Assembly (NCBI GenBank): GCA_007449985.2
Contig: VIIQ02000587.1
Coordinates: forward strand, 124,001-188,000
DNA length: 64,000 nucleotides
DNA from: Desmodesmus armatus
Taxonomy: Eukaryota > Chlorophyta > Chlorophyceae > Sphaeropleales > Scenedesmaceae
Reading direction: 5' to 3'
The notes under the pieces are model-generated. The model was not told the DNA's origin. It saw only the letters and a program-made list of their open reading frames with translations, and did not search any database. A program made the translations under genes and the position numbers. Shown in pieces: positions 47,051 to 59,220 of the stretch (the first letter of the stretch is position 1; each line of letters opens with the position of its first letter).

Positions 47051-48945
47051 CCTTGCGAAATTTGAATGTGGCCAGTCCTCTGAAGCTCTTGAGCAGGGTT
47101 GATGACAAGGCTGACAAGGCTTACGTCACAGTAACAGGTACCGCCGATGCGATGCATGGCTCGCAGTGCAATCCCTCACAAGCTTGGACACAACATTCAA
47201 AGACGTATAGGATGCATAGTGGTCACATATGCTGCAGCATCTCAAATTCTGATCTGATCTGTCATGCTCCCAATTGGAATGCTATTGATTTGAAGGTGAA
47301 GATATTTCCGACATTATGCCTGGACACGATGAGGCCGTTTCTTCACGTTCTGCCTGTGTCCAGGACATGTGCTTCTGATTCTGACTACCTGCCGTAGTGT
47401 TGCATCACTGACTACCTGCTGTCGCCAAGTCGCACCAGTGGTGTGGTTAATACCAGTGCCGCATGTGTGTCATGCGTCATGCCCAGCACAGCAATCTCTG
47501 GCGCGCGGCATGCATAGTGGTCAACGTACTGTTGAGCCGTCAGCGTACTGCTGAGCCGCAATACGAGCCGCCGCACCATTGCCACCTCAGCTGCCAATGG
47601 TGCATGAACCATCAGAGTTGCTTGTTTTCTCCCATCCTCACACGGGTCCTGTGTCAGCCAGTCTGTTGTAAGTAAAGGCTCCAGAGAGCCTGCACCACAG
47701 CACTGACAAGCCTTCAAGGCTTGGGCCAGCCGTCCTCCACCCTCATGCCCTACTTGGTCATGATGACTTCGTCAGTCGGTCTGTAACACGCTGGGGCTTC
47801 CCAGTCAACTTGGACAGTTTGGCAAATCATTTGGAGCCCTTTCAATTTGAGTGCAGACTTGCAACAGCTATTCAGAATGCCATCGTCTTGCTGGTGCCAA
47901 GCGTCACTGCTCATGGACCGTATGTAGCTCACAGACCGTATGTAGAGGGTGGCATGAGGTGCTGGTTGCAGTGGCTGCAGCATTTCGTATGTTTGTAGTC
48001 GCTGCAGGCCTGTGTGGTGCCTACCATGAGGTTGTGTGTGAAAGTCATGGGCAGACTCCAATTCCCACCGAACTAGAAGCCTAGGCGCTCTTTTCAACCA
48101 TGTCAAATGTAGGGGACCTGTCCTGCATGCGTTGTAGACTTCAGCAGGCATGCGGAACAAGTCCCGCTCTACTGATCAACTGACAAGCTGATGTTCAAGG
48201 TATATTGTAACAGCCACAGTTTCATTCACACAAACAACCCTCATCGCTTCTCACACAGTCAAATGACACATGAACTTGACGCGATCTGCACCCCCCTAGA
48301 AGTCTGACGGTGCAACAGGCCTATCCATCCAGACCAACGAGACAAGAACGTAGCAAGTGCAATTCAGCTTGCAAATTGCAAATCCACCACACCTGCAGCT
48401 AGCAGCACACTGCCACTGCTTCATTCAGCCCTCGCAGAATCACGCATGCACCAAGAGCTGCAAAACAACAGCACATCCTGACGGCTGCAGCCCCACCCAC
48501 AAACAGCCCCCCTGTAGCCACAAATCTGGCTTGAGCCTCCAGCACAAATGCACACAAGCAAAAAAACACAACAAGCAGGCTGATCAACCATGCACACCAC
48601 TGCAAAGGAGCCCTTGGCATCCTCCCTTGCCTGCCCGCACCCAAGCTGAACAATCGCACAGCACAAATGTTTTCATACAGGCATCTGCGCAAGCAAAAAG
48701 CAGACTAGACAAAGATATGACAAGCCATGTTTCACACCAGTATGTCGGTACAGTCTTCAGCTGCAACACTGCATAATCAGTGCCCACCCTACAGAACGAT
48801 GCTGATGGTGCGAGCATCACACCACAGCCGCGGTCAAAAAATTGTGTCTTGAGGAACCCACAGACTTGCATCCTCAGACTCTGGCACAGAAGCAACTTGT
48901 AATTCAGCCAAGAGAGGTGTAAGCAGGGAACCACCGCTGTCCCCC

Positions 48946-48991
48946 GGCACAGCGCAGTGCTGCTGAGCCCCAGCACAGCGCAGTGCTGCTG
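48946..48991. repeat. Short tandem repeat, two copies, 26-base period
   Basis: The motif gcacagcgcagtgctgctg occurs twice, starting at about 48947 and 48973. The copies are identical across this core. Each core contains an internal inverted repeat (cagcgcagtgctg). Confidence 0.65.
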
Positions 48992-50390
48992 GGTATGGCA
49001 TGTCACTGATGTGCACAGGACATCCGCCCAAAAGTAGACCAGCAGCCAACCCAAATGACCAACACCCAGCACAAATGCAGCCAATCAACTGCAGCACCTA
49101 GACGCTATGACATCTGGGCTCAGAAACTCGTACCTCAGGTTGTGCTTGTGAGAGTCCTGCTGTCAGGGGCCCTTGCTGCTGGAAGCAAAGAGGTACCACA
49201 GTATGCCAGTAACACAACTGCACATGCATGCAGGTGACAGCTGCGCAGACCCAAGCAAGCAACTGAGCAAGCAGGGCATGTCTTGGGAGGTGCTGCTGCT
49301 GCCAACTGCATTGAGCAGCTCTGAAACACATCACAGCAATCGCAACCAGGCAAACACGTCCAGAGTCCCTGTGCAACAGCACACGCATGCAAATTTCCCG
49401 CACACAACAAGAACCCCCGCACTCTGCATGGCTTTGCAGCCCCACTGAGACGTCAATAATCAGCTCACAATGCGTCCCAACATGCCCCTCCCTGACCGAT
49501 GCCATTTTGTGTGCTGGGCATGTGCCTTGATTCAGTCAATCTGCCTGTGCTCATGTCCCAAGAGCTCACAGGCACAGCAAACCTGCCAATATGAAACCCC
49601 CTCCCGGCATAGCCCCCCCCCTCCCCCCTTTCATGAGACCCCTTTCGATGCTATAGGCACACACTGCAGACTGCTTGCCAAGTGGGCTTGCCAAAGTGGG
49701 CCCGTGCCAAGGACGAAACACACAAATGGGGATACTCTCACCAGCAAAGGGCGGAGCACGCCCACAACCACCCAAGGTCCTGGCCACCAGGAGCACACTC
49801 TACCACTCATACAGCAACCACACAACCCGCACATATCCTCTATGCCAACACAGAAAGCTGCACACCTCCTGCAGCATGAGCCCAGCATCACCTTCATACA
49901 GCATGCATGCAATCCTGCGCACCCCTCTCATACAGGAAACAAGACAACCCGGCAGCCAAGCAGCATCACACGCTGCGACTAATCAATGGGTGACAAGGAT
50001 ACATTGGCCAATGGCGCGGCAGCCAGGAAAACGCCGCTGCCATGCCGTGTTATCTTACAATCAAGGTGGCGACAGCGGATATTGCAGCTACACCTCTCTC
50101 TGCTCACACCATACCCTCTGCCCAAACCATACCCTCTCCTACTCGCAAGAAACCCCTCTCATCAGCCAACACAGCAAACCACCTCTGGATCCAGCCACAG
50201 CACAGTATGCCACATGCTTTCAGCAGCGTGTGCCTGAATATCTTTGGCATACAGGCCGCCAGCAGCATACCAACATAACGGTTGCTTAGCATTGGCGCAA
50301 TACCACCTCCCTCGATAACACCTGCCCCACACCTTGCATAAGCACACCCCCAAGCCTGGTGTCACATGCAGCTTCAACCTCTCACAGATT

Positions 50391-50432
50391 CCAACCACAA
50401 GACAATGCATGGCAACCACAAGACAATGCATG
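50391..50432. repeat. Short tandem repeat, two copies, 21-base period
   Basis: The motif caaccacaagacaatgcatg occurs at about 50392 and 50413. The two copies are identical over 20 bases. Confidence 0.75.
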
Positions 50433-50704
50433 GGCACCGGCCCACAAAGATGCTTGAAAAGGGCCAGCAAAGGACATGCACAACCGGCTTGGAAGCTTCG
50501 TGGTAATCACAGGCACACATACAGGCTGCCACACAATGTTGCACGCTCAGGCGGCCTTGGCAAAGCCCAACACCCTCATCCAGACGCTCACATCAGTCCA
50601 CAGGGGCTGTAGGGCTCCACAGCCGGCAGCCAAACATGCTAGCGCCCGGATGCACTCTTTTACCGGCATAAAAGCGCATTTGTGCTGCAGCTCGCGCCGG
50701 TGCA

Positions 50705-51460
50705 TCAGCGCCTGTGCAAGCTGCAGGCGGCTGCCAGGGGCAGCAGCGCAGGGGTGTGCTGGGCAGAAGCGAGTGACGCTGCTTTGAGGGCCTGGCACAG
50801 GCCATCTGTGGGCTGCTGCAGGCAGCAGTATGCGTCCCCGATGGCCCCGAAGGAAGCATCACAGGAGGCATCCATGCTGCCTTCGCTGCTGCCGCTCAGG
50901 CTGGGGCCCAGACTGCAGCAGCGACTGCCTGCAAGGGCGCTGCCCTCCACATCAATGCTGTCATGCAGGCCGAGGGAAGGCGCAAACAGGCCCTGAGGTT
51001 GCTGCTGCTGGTGCTGCATGGGGTGGCACGGCTCAGGGGCAATGATGTCCCAGCTGGGGGCGAGGGGCGGGCTGCAGGGCTCCTCGCATTCGTCTGCATC
51101 TGAGCTGCCTGGCCATGAGTGGCGTGCAAGGCTGTGGTGGGCCCGTGGACTGCCAGGCTCGGAGACGCAGCCATCTGGGTGCATGCTGAGCGGGTCGCCC
51201 TGCTGCTCCCACAGGCGCTCCTCCTGTATGCCGCTGAAGGGCTGCTCCCAGCTTGCAGGGGCGTGCACAACCTTTGCAAGCACAAGGGTGGACTGGCAGA
51301 AGGGGTTGCTTTGCAAGTCAAGTATGCAATTGAAGGACTGTGATTTGGAGGAGTAGAACGACGACAGGCCACGCCGCTTCTTCAGGGTCTGCCGCTTCAG
51401 TGGGATTGCTGCTACAGGTAGTGGTGCCTCCCCTGCCGCACTCGCGCTGCTGATGACCAT
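50705..51460 (-). CDS. OXIDATIVE STRESS 3-like protein, 251 residues, single exon
   Basis: The frame from the ATG at 51460 to the stop at 50705 is uninterrupted. Near the N-terminus, a basic KKRR precedes RGLSSFYSSKSQSFNCILDL, which fits the short conserved motif of plant OXS3 proteins (basic, GLSxFYxGKSxSFxSLxD), followed by VLAKVVHAP in place of the usual LAKPE. The rest is Ser/Pro/Gln/Cys-rich and looks disordered, including repeated SGSSEGSMDASCDASF-type segments. OXS3 proteins of plants are nuclear/chromatin-associated factors linked to tolerance of metals and oxidative stress. No catalytic domain is expected. Being one exon among intron-rich neighbours is typical of small stress-response regulators. 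The match rests on one motif, so it is moderate evidence. The frame is open above 51460 only through a GTG. Confidence 0.65.
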   Translation of the reverse strand: MVISSASAAGEAPLPVAAIPLKRQTLKKRRGLSSFYSSKSQSFNCILDLQSNPFCQSTLVLAKVVHAPASWEQPFSGIQEERLWEQQGDPLSMHPDGCVSEPGSPRAHHSLARHSWPGSSDADECEEPCSPPLAPSWDIIAPEPCHPMQHQQQQPQGLFAPSLGLHDSIDVEGSALAGSRCCSLGPSLSGSSEGSMDASCDASFGAIGDAYCCLQQPTDGLCQALKAASLASAQHTPALLPLAAACSLHRR

Positions 51461-52290
51461 GGTTGGTCGCACTGGGTTTCTGAATTGCTGGGTGGTTTCA
51501 GCACTGCCTCATCGTGTCCTGCAATGCAGCGGCCAAGGGTGGATTATTGGGATGCTGACCTGGGATGCTGACCTGGCCAGGCGGCACACACGATGCGACG
51601 ATGGCTTGCCCATAGCAAATACCCAAACTAAACCAGTTGTTTACCTGCTAAATGCGGTGCGCCGAGGCCTCTGTTGACAATTCTCAACTCAAACTTGCAG
51701 CATCAATATTTCCAGTCTTGATTGTAAAACGATCGTGTCACACCCTGGCGATGCGCGATAGGAGCTATAAGGTAGCAAGCGGTTGTCAGTTGTTGGGAAC
51801 CCTCAACCGCGTTCGAATTTCGAACCGAGACAGTGTGGCTTTTGCATTGAGGGTCGGATTTATGTCATCTGTGCCTTTGTGGTGACCGTGCTGTGCTCCT
51901 AGTTCGTCAGACTATCTGAACATCAGGCACTCCCCTGGGCACTCTGTGATCTCTGCTGTGTTGTATTTCAGTGCAGTCTCTGTGTGCCAGCACCTGATGT
52001 CGATAACAAAATGGAGTCACCTACTCTAAACCCTTCTGGCTGGGCCTCTACCACACCTCACTAAGCTGGTATGCAAGATATTGCCCAGGAGAGGCACTGA
52101 GAGGTGAGTGCCGTGATGCTGTGCCCTGATGGTACAAGGTGTGAACTACCCACAACTTGTGCTCTGCAAAGCAGCTGTGCTGTCGCTGCTATTGTTGTGG
52201 TGTCTGCAGTAGGCACAACAGCCGCGCCTGATAGCAGCGTGCACCAAAGCACTGCAGCACACAGCCGCTCCAGCTGGCGCCACGCACGCT
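51461..52290. promoter_or_regulatory. Divergent promoter region between OXS3-like and GCP3 genes
   Basis: About 830 bases separate the two divergent starts. The right part may hold a 5' UTR exon and intron of GCP3: an open frame reaches back from the ATG at 52291 to about 52213 and contains acceptor-like sites. No specific element was identified. Confidence 0.4.
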
Positions 52291-55200
52291 ATGCAGTTGG
52301 GCGATGGCGATGCGTCAGCAGCAGCGACATCAGGGCTAGGCAAGCTGCAGGCCCTCAAGCCCTTCAACCTGGCCAACGTAAGCAGCACTGACAGTCAGCG
52401 CAAGCAGCTGGGTGTGCACAATGGGCAGCCGCTTCAAGCAGGCAGGATTGCTGCTTTCATCTGGCAAGGCATACCGTCTGCATGTTGTTGGCTTGGCGTG
52501 CCTCATACAAGCAAAATACCCAGGGCTCATGACTCTTAACCCTGTGTGCTGGCCACAGACCCTCAATATCCAGCCTACACCGCAGCCCCTGCTGCGTGGG
52601 ACGGTGCCTGGAGCTGACACCTTGGGCGGCTTTAGCAAGCTGGACCAGGCCAACAAGGCAAGCCTCAATCTGCTGTGCACCATGGCTGCTCTGCATGCTG
52701 CGGTGACATGGCGACAGCCTTGTGGTGCACCCAGTTGTCCCAACTGCTGAGCGCTGACATGAACAGGACATTTTGCTCAGGCACTGCTTCCATCTGTGGC
52801 TTTGAGCAAATGAACAGCAGCACAGAACATGATCCTCCAAATGGTGTCGCTGACATGTGATTGTCTGTGACACCCGTGTGGCCGTGTCCTTTGCTTTGCA
52901 GGGCTCTCGCAGCCTGGCAGCTCAACAGCCCTCTGGTATCGCAGCACACAGCCAGCAGCAGCCGCACATGGAGGCCATCCCAGCCGTGGCTGCGGTAAGG
53001 AGCGCGACCAGCAGCATCAGCCCCACTAGGCTGTCATGCCTTGCTTCTAAACGGCTCAGCAGCCACACAAAGATGGACCTGCCAGGCTTGCAACCCACAC
53101 TTTGAGGCTAACTCAAGCCTCAGACAAGATGCCTGCAGCAGCACCTGGCAACGTCTTGTAGCACACACATATGCACCTCGCCGTCAGCAGGCCTGCATGC
53201 TCCTCACTCCCACTGCTGCTGCATTGTCGATTCAGGTGAAGCAGCCGCTGCTGGTGAAGGATGTGTTGCGGGCAGTGCAGGGCCTCAAGGGGGCCTACAT
53301 GCAGTATCCTGCAGGGCCTGCAGCAGCCAACCCAAGCAATGCCAGCGCGGGCCTCATGCTGGCGGGCCAGGAGCAGGCATGCATCCCTGAGGGGCAGCGG
53401 ACACTCGTACATGAGCTGGGGGAGTTGGGCCTCATGTTCAAGTGAGTGCAAGACAGTGCTGCGCTATACAGATGTAGGATTCAGCTTCTGAGCCATGAGG
53501 GGGCGCCAGGGGCACCCATAGAGACAGGCACAAGTGTGAGACTGTCAAAGAAAATCCCCAGAGGAACTGGCTCACTGACTGCAAGATATCTTGCTTTGGT
53601 GACCACATGGCCAGTTTGTGCCCCCTGCATTCTGCATGGCACGAAAACAGCAAAGACAGTGGAGGCTGCTCTCCTCTGGGAAGGCTGGGCTGGGGAATCC
53701 CCACTTGACCTGCTGCTGCTAACGCTCACACACATTCCTTGTTTATTGTTGGCCCCCTGCAACCATCTTGCCGCATGTGCAGCCGTGTGCAGGCAGCCAT
53801 CAAGGAGGGGCAGCAGCCTGGCGCGGGTTCAGTGCGTCAGGCGCTGTGTGGCGCCCTGTACGAGCAGGTCACGGACTTTTACAGGCTGGTGGCAGTGCTG
53901 GAAAGCCAGCTGGCTGTGCCCATACCAGCTCCTGGTAGGTTGGTAGTAGGGGCAGACCAGCTGGGCAGGGATCACTGCTGCTGCAGTTGGGAAAGACCAG
54001 ATACAGAGGTCGAGTGTCATGCCAGACGCCAGGCTCAGCACGGCACACATCAGATACAGTGGACTTGGCAGAGCATAGCCCTCAAGGCCCAGACAAGCTG
54101 CACTAAATCTTGATGCCGCAACTGGCAGCCTTTCCTTATTCTGATGGCTTGTTGGTGCGTTGCGTTCCCCTGTTCAACCCGTCTTGACTGGCCGTGAGCA
54201 AGTACATGCTAGGTGCTCATGTCTGCTGATTACCCCACCCACTCAAACCCACCCCACCCCACCCAACCTGAACGTTGCCTTCAGGCACCGATGCAGCATC
54301 AGCGGCAGGCCAGGGCACCTACCTCACCCTGCGGCGCCTGCAGCTGTGGTTGGCTGAGCCGCTGCGGCGCATGCGGCTGCTGGCAGCGCTGGTGGATGTA
54401 GCAAGAAGCTCCGAGGGGGGGCTCCTGGCCGGCCAGGTGTGGGCAGCAAGCAAGGTTGGCGACCCTGTGGCGCGCGCCTATGCCACCCGCCTGCTGCAAC
54501 AGGTAGGCCGGTGCGGCATCTGGGGTGTGTTAGACACATGAGTGCTCGCTGGGCGCATGCACCCAATGTGACGCTGCTGTACGGCTGAGTGGTTAAGATT
54601 GGGCGGCAGACTCAGGTTGCTGTAGCTGCAGCTAGTTCAGTTGGGCAGTTCATGCCATGTAGCCCTGGGGCAGCTGCACGGTAGGTGCTTTCAGCAGCAC
54701 ATGGCAGGGATTGCAGGGGCTGCGCTTCCCAGCCTAGGCTCTTTGACGTCGTCACTGCAGGCGTGACGCTGTGGCCTGTGGGCATTGCTTTCTGTTGGCG
54801 GGAGGAGGTTACGCCACACAGTTCACCACCCATCAGGGTGGAGCCACGACAAGCATCTCACTGGCTTTTTACTTGTGCCGTGATGCTGTACAGGTGTGTG
54901 TGCCGCTGTTTGACATGATCAGGCACTGGGTGTTTGATGGCCAGCTGCAGGACCCAGCCTTGGAGTTCTTCATTCAGCTCAACGCCGCCGACAAAAAAGC
55001 AGCTGCTGCCGGCAGCAGCGGCGGCACTGAGCAGCAGCAGGGACAGGCAGTGCCTGGCAGCGGCAGTGCTGGCAGCGTGGCTCCTGAGAGGGACCTGTGG
55101 AGGGAAGCCTACAAGCTGGAATTGGCAAATCTGCCTCCCTTCATCATGCAGGTACTGACCGCACAACACCCATGCGAGCTCACTGACTGCATGCTGTGCA

Positions 55201-58200
55201 CTTGCTGATTGAATGCAATGCACTCACGCCTGTACTCCATGCACTCACCGTGTCCACGCCAATGCTGCCTGCATGCATCAATCCACTGCACTACATGCAC
55301 ACAAGCACTGCAGTCCATGCACGGCACTCACTGCTAGCTCTAAACTGTATGGTTCCCTTAGGGCAACTTCATGGCCAGCGTGCTGGGTCAAAGCATGCAT
55401 GCAAGCCGCCTCCTTGCTGGACCATGAGCAAGCTGCAAAACAGGATGCAGCTCGGCTGTGCTGGCACAGCAGCACATAGCCGCATGTGCATCAATGCGAT
55501 TGTTGAGGCTGCATGCTGTGGGGGTGCAATCGCACTGACAGCACGATGCAACATGCTGCAGCCCACATACACCCAGGCAGTCATGTGCGAAACATTTGGT
55601 GCAATGCCCTTCCTGCTGCTGATGTGGATCCTGCAGGACCTGGCCAAGACGATAGAGCGTGCTGGCAAGAGCATCAACTTCCTGCGGGACGCGTGTGGTG
55701 ACCGGCAGTGGGTGCAGGACTGGGCACCTGCAGCAGCAGGCGCAGCAGCAGCACTTGGCTATGGGCAGGTATGGGGCGCTGCTGCCACACAGTGCCGACC
55801 AAAGCGGCGGTTCCAACGCATGCCATGCCGCAGCAGTTCTGCATATGCTTGTTTCCAGGGATGCAGGCATTTTTGTTAGGGCTGATACCTTGTTTTTTTT
55901 TGGCGTTCTGGTGTGGGCTGTCACCTGTGAGTGAGTGATGTATTGGCACATGGAGTGCAACCAGCTGCCATAGCTTGTCAAGCCCAAGATGGGTGTGGGG
56001 AAGGGGCGTCCAGCCCTGATGATCAATGTCTTGCTATGTTTGCTGCGCTGTCATGCTTGCAGCTGCCTGTGCTGGAGCGTGTGGTGGTGTCAGCCAGCCG
56101 CAGTGTTGATGCACGCCTGATGGCAGTGCTGCGCAGCACAGGGGAGTGGGACAGGCACTGCAGTGCTGTGCGCAGGTTCCTGCTGCTGGGGCAGGTGAGC
56201 AGGGGGGCCAGGGAGTACAGCCTTCCTGGCAGTTGCATCTGATCTGCTCAGGGGTTGGCCAGGACCTTGCCTGTGCTGACAAATAGACCAAGCCTGTCCG
56301 TTGGATTGCTGGTGCTGCTGTGAGATGCTGCATGCGTGTTGTACTGATCTGTCTCCCGACGTCCCCCTTTCCCCCTCTTTCGCGCCCTCCCAGGGTGACT
56401 TTGTGGTAGCATTCCTGGATGTTGCTGGGCCCGAGCTGGACAAGAACAACGAGCCCTCGACCTCTGCAGACGCCCAGCTGAACCACCTGCTGCGTCAGGC
56501 CCTGCTGTCCTGCTCAGGGGGTGCCCGCCTGGACGAGGAGGCCAACGGGCCACTGCAGCTGCTGAGGCTGGAGGTCAGCAAGTCGTCAGGTGGGCGACGG
56601 GGCGTGCATATGGGGCAGGTTGGGGGTGCAAAACCACGGCCGGCAACACACATGTATTGTGGGGGGCCGCACGTGCACGACAGCTGTCCGCTTGGATCAA
56701 ATATAGATGACATGTGTGCTTTTGCTTTCTTCTACAGTGCCTGGCTACGCACCGCAGACCTGAAAAGACATCCAGCCCCAAAAATCCAATGGTCTTCAGC
56801 AAAAGCAATTGGGGTTTGACACAGCTCAGGACGTAATCAGGACCACACAAGGAGGCACATCCCTCACACGTGCACAGCTCTTGCCAGGCGGGCTCACAAC
56901 TCGACAGTAGTTCTGCCTGTTGGCCTGTGCTGACACCTGTGCTGTGTTGTCGCAGGCACCACTGAGAAGTACTGGAACCTGTTCTCCATGCGCTACAACC
57001 TGGGCCAGCCGCTGGCCAGCATCTTCACCCGCGAGGCGCAGGCCAAGTACAACAGGCTCAGCAAGCTGCTGTGGATGCTGCGGAGAGCAGAGAGGGCGCT
57101 CAACGACACCTGGCGGATCCTCAAGGTGGGGTTGTTGAGCTGCCAGTCATGCACACAGCCGCACCAAGCTTGCTTTTGGTTCCAAGCCCAGCAGAAGCTG
57201 TGAATCTTGTGGGTGTTGGTCAGTGTGTTGCGCGGCTGTAGAGCAAGGGATGCAAAGCCGTCAGAGGACTTGAAGAAGGGTTTGCCTGATGATGTGAACA
57301 CAGCATGTGACCCAGCGTGGTGCCCGCTTGCTTCCACTCTGTTACCTCCCCCCCCCCCCCCCCCCCACCACCACCACCACCACCCTCCCAGGTTGAGGTT
57401 GAGCGTGAGCTGCCCCGCTTCAAGGGTGATGCGTGTGTGGCCCAGCTGGACGACCTGCTGCGCACCAGCCTGCGCGTTCACGCAGAGATGGCCCACATCA
57501 CCACCAACCTGCAGTACTACATCAACCTGGAGGTCGTGGAATGTGCGCACATGCGGCCGGCTTTGGTAGCTGGATCATACATCACTCCTGCATGGCTCTC
57601 TTGTTAGAACACTTGTGAATGGCTGGCATGCGCTGTCGTGTGGCGTCAGGTGCAACAGGCATGTGCTTTTGCGGTACACCTCATGGAGCCTCTTCAAGCT
57701 CTCTCGTGATGCGCTGCTACACAAAGCTTGAAGCTGTGTGCAGGCTGCCATAGCCGTCGACGGCCCACTCGCCGTGCTGGTGTGGGGCCTTTTGAGCACC
57801 GTTGGTTTGTGTTGCTGCAGGTGCCTGGTCGGAGTTCATGGCAGCAGCTGCAGCAGCCCCCAACCTTGACTGCCTGATTGCAGCACACGACAACTTCCTG
57901 AGCAGAGTGCTGGACCGTGCCCTGCTGGGTGGCGGCAAGGCGGAGGGGCTGAGGCGCACCCTGAATGACCTGCTCACCAACTGCATGGACCTGCACACAG
58001 GAGTTGTCAACAATCTGAAGGTCAAGGTGCGCGCTGACGCTCCGGGTTGCATGGGAACGGATGCAATTGACACGTGCAAGGTCCAGTTTGTGGATTCAAT
58101 CCCTCCTTGCCTGTCCGAAGTGGAACACCAGCCCTGTGTGGCGGCGTGGCAGCGCAGATACCAAGAGTGACAGGCAAGCGTAAGCTAATACTGGGACCCC

Positions 58201-59220
58201 AGGACCTGGGAAGCACACGCGTGTGTATGCACACCCACTTGAAACACATCAGTGCCTTGTTGCCAAAATATATGGGATAAGCCTCATACATGTGAGTGCT
58301 TCAAAGGAGGCCAGCACTTGTGACTATAACCATCTACTTTTTGCATTCGGGTGAGCAACTATACCCGGGGTGGAGCAAACTTGTTTGTGTGTTTTGACAC
58401 ATCTTTTGAAGCCATTTCACCATGTTGAACTGACTTCGTAGGTGTATGTGTGCCAACAAGGAGAACACATTGTGCACTTGCATGCATTCCCATTATGTGT
58501 TGATGTGCTTTCAGTGTGGCATGGAATGTAGGCCAGCCCTCTGTATTCCTGCTCTATTTTACCCATGCTAGCATGAGTACATATTGTCTACTGGCTGCCT
58601 CGCCCTCACTCTCCCCCTTTGGCCCCATCAGGTCAAGGTTGGGACTGATGAGCTGGCCCGACGTGAGGAGCAGGTGAAGTCCAACACAGCAGCTGGTGCT
58701 TGGGGCAGCAGCGGCAACCGGGCCCCTGCCATACCCCTCAAGGAACTGGTTGAGCTGAAGGGCACCATGCGCGGCACTGAGGAGCGGCACAAGCAGCTGC
58801 TGCAGGCCTTCCTCAGTGGACTGCCTGAGGCAGCAAATGAGGTGAGCAGATGCCAGCCTGGGGCGCTGGTCATGCTCGGGTTGGGCGGGGGCCGGAGGCA
58901 TTGAGGGAGACCTTGGTGTGGTCCTCACAAGGCTCATCTGGCACAGCGTGATATTCCAAAGCCAGGCATCTGGTGTTCCTATACATGACTGCTTGTCAAC
59001 AAGTGGGTTGTACTGCTTGCCACCTGTTGGGAATGTCAGCCAAAGCATGTCGCAAACGTGACCGTACGTGAGTCCCGCAACCCAGCTGTGGATGTGTTGC
59101 TCTTCACCTGCTTCTCCTTTTTTCCTGCCTGCCCCCTGCCAGGTGAATGCCGAGGTGCGCTTTTTGCTGGCTCGCCTGGACTTCAGTGACTTCTACAAGG
59201 GAAATGATCACTGCGGGTGA
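52291..59220 (+). CDS. GCP3: Gamma-tubulin complex component 3 (SPC98 family), about 795 residues, 15 exons
   Basis: Exons: 52291-52377, 52559-52657, 52902-52994, 53236-53441, 53783-53934, 54285-54502, 54894-55151, 55637-55768, 56063-56194, 56394-56589, 56956-57125, 57392-57542, 57821-58026, 58632-58841, 59143-59220; phases close. It nucleates microtubules within gamma-tubulin complexes. GCP3-like landmarks: LLVKDVLRAVQGLKGAYMQY, LTLRRLQLWLAEPLRRMRLL, VCVPLFDMIRHWVFDGQL, AGKSINFLRDACGD, VRRFLLLGQGDFVVAFLDV, FSMRYNLGQPLASIFTREAQ, LLWMLRRAERALNDTW, LQYYINLEVVECAWSEFM and IAAHDNFLSRVLDRALLGG. The second intron appears to use a GC donor (AAG/GCAAGC). The exon 12/13 junction is fixed by the conserved EVVEC-AWSEF. 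The N-terminus is shorter than animal GCP3, and the start at 52291 is tentative. The exon 13 end (58020 or 58026) is also uncertain. Confidence 0.9.
57348..57366 (+). repeat. Run of 19 C followed by (ACC)n inside a GCP3 intron
   Basis: Nineteen consecutive C run directly into about six ACC/CCA units and then the ctcccag acceptor of exon 12. It forms an extreme pyrimidine-rich tract just upstream of a splice acceptor. Confidence 0.85.

Larger units (their letters stand above)
47051..50704. other. 3.7 kb gap without a recognised gene
   Basis: It separates the 5' end of the DUF599 gene from the 3' end of the OXS3-like gene. Open frames here lack domain support. The right side is probably 3' UTR; TTACA at 50055-50059 (minus-strand TGTAA) is one candidate signal. 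It holds short direct repeats (48946-48991, 50391-50432), a C-rich stretch near 49608-49628 and repeated ataccctct words near 50107-50135. Confidence 0.45.

Noticed and set aside
49675..50289. 204-residue plus-strand frame in the 47-50.7 kb gap
   Set aside because: Composition is Thr/His/Pro/Gln-rich with no domain, and no in-phase neighbours. It is judged chance or untranslated sequence.
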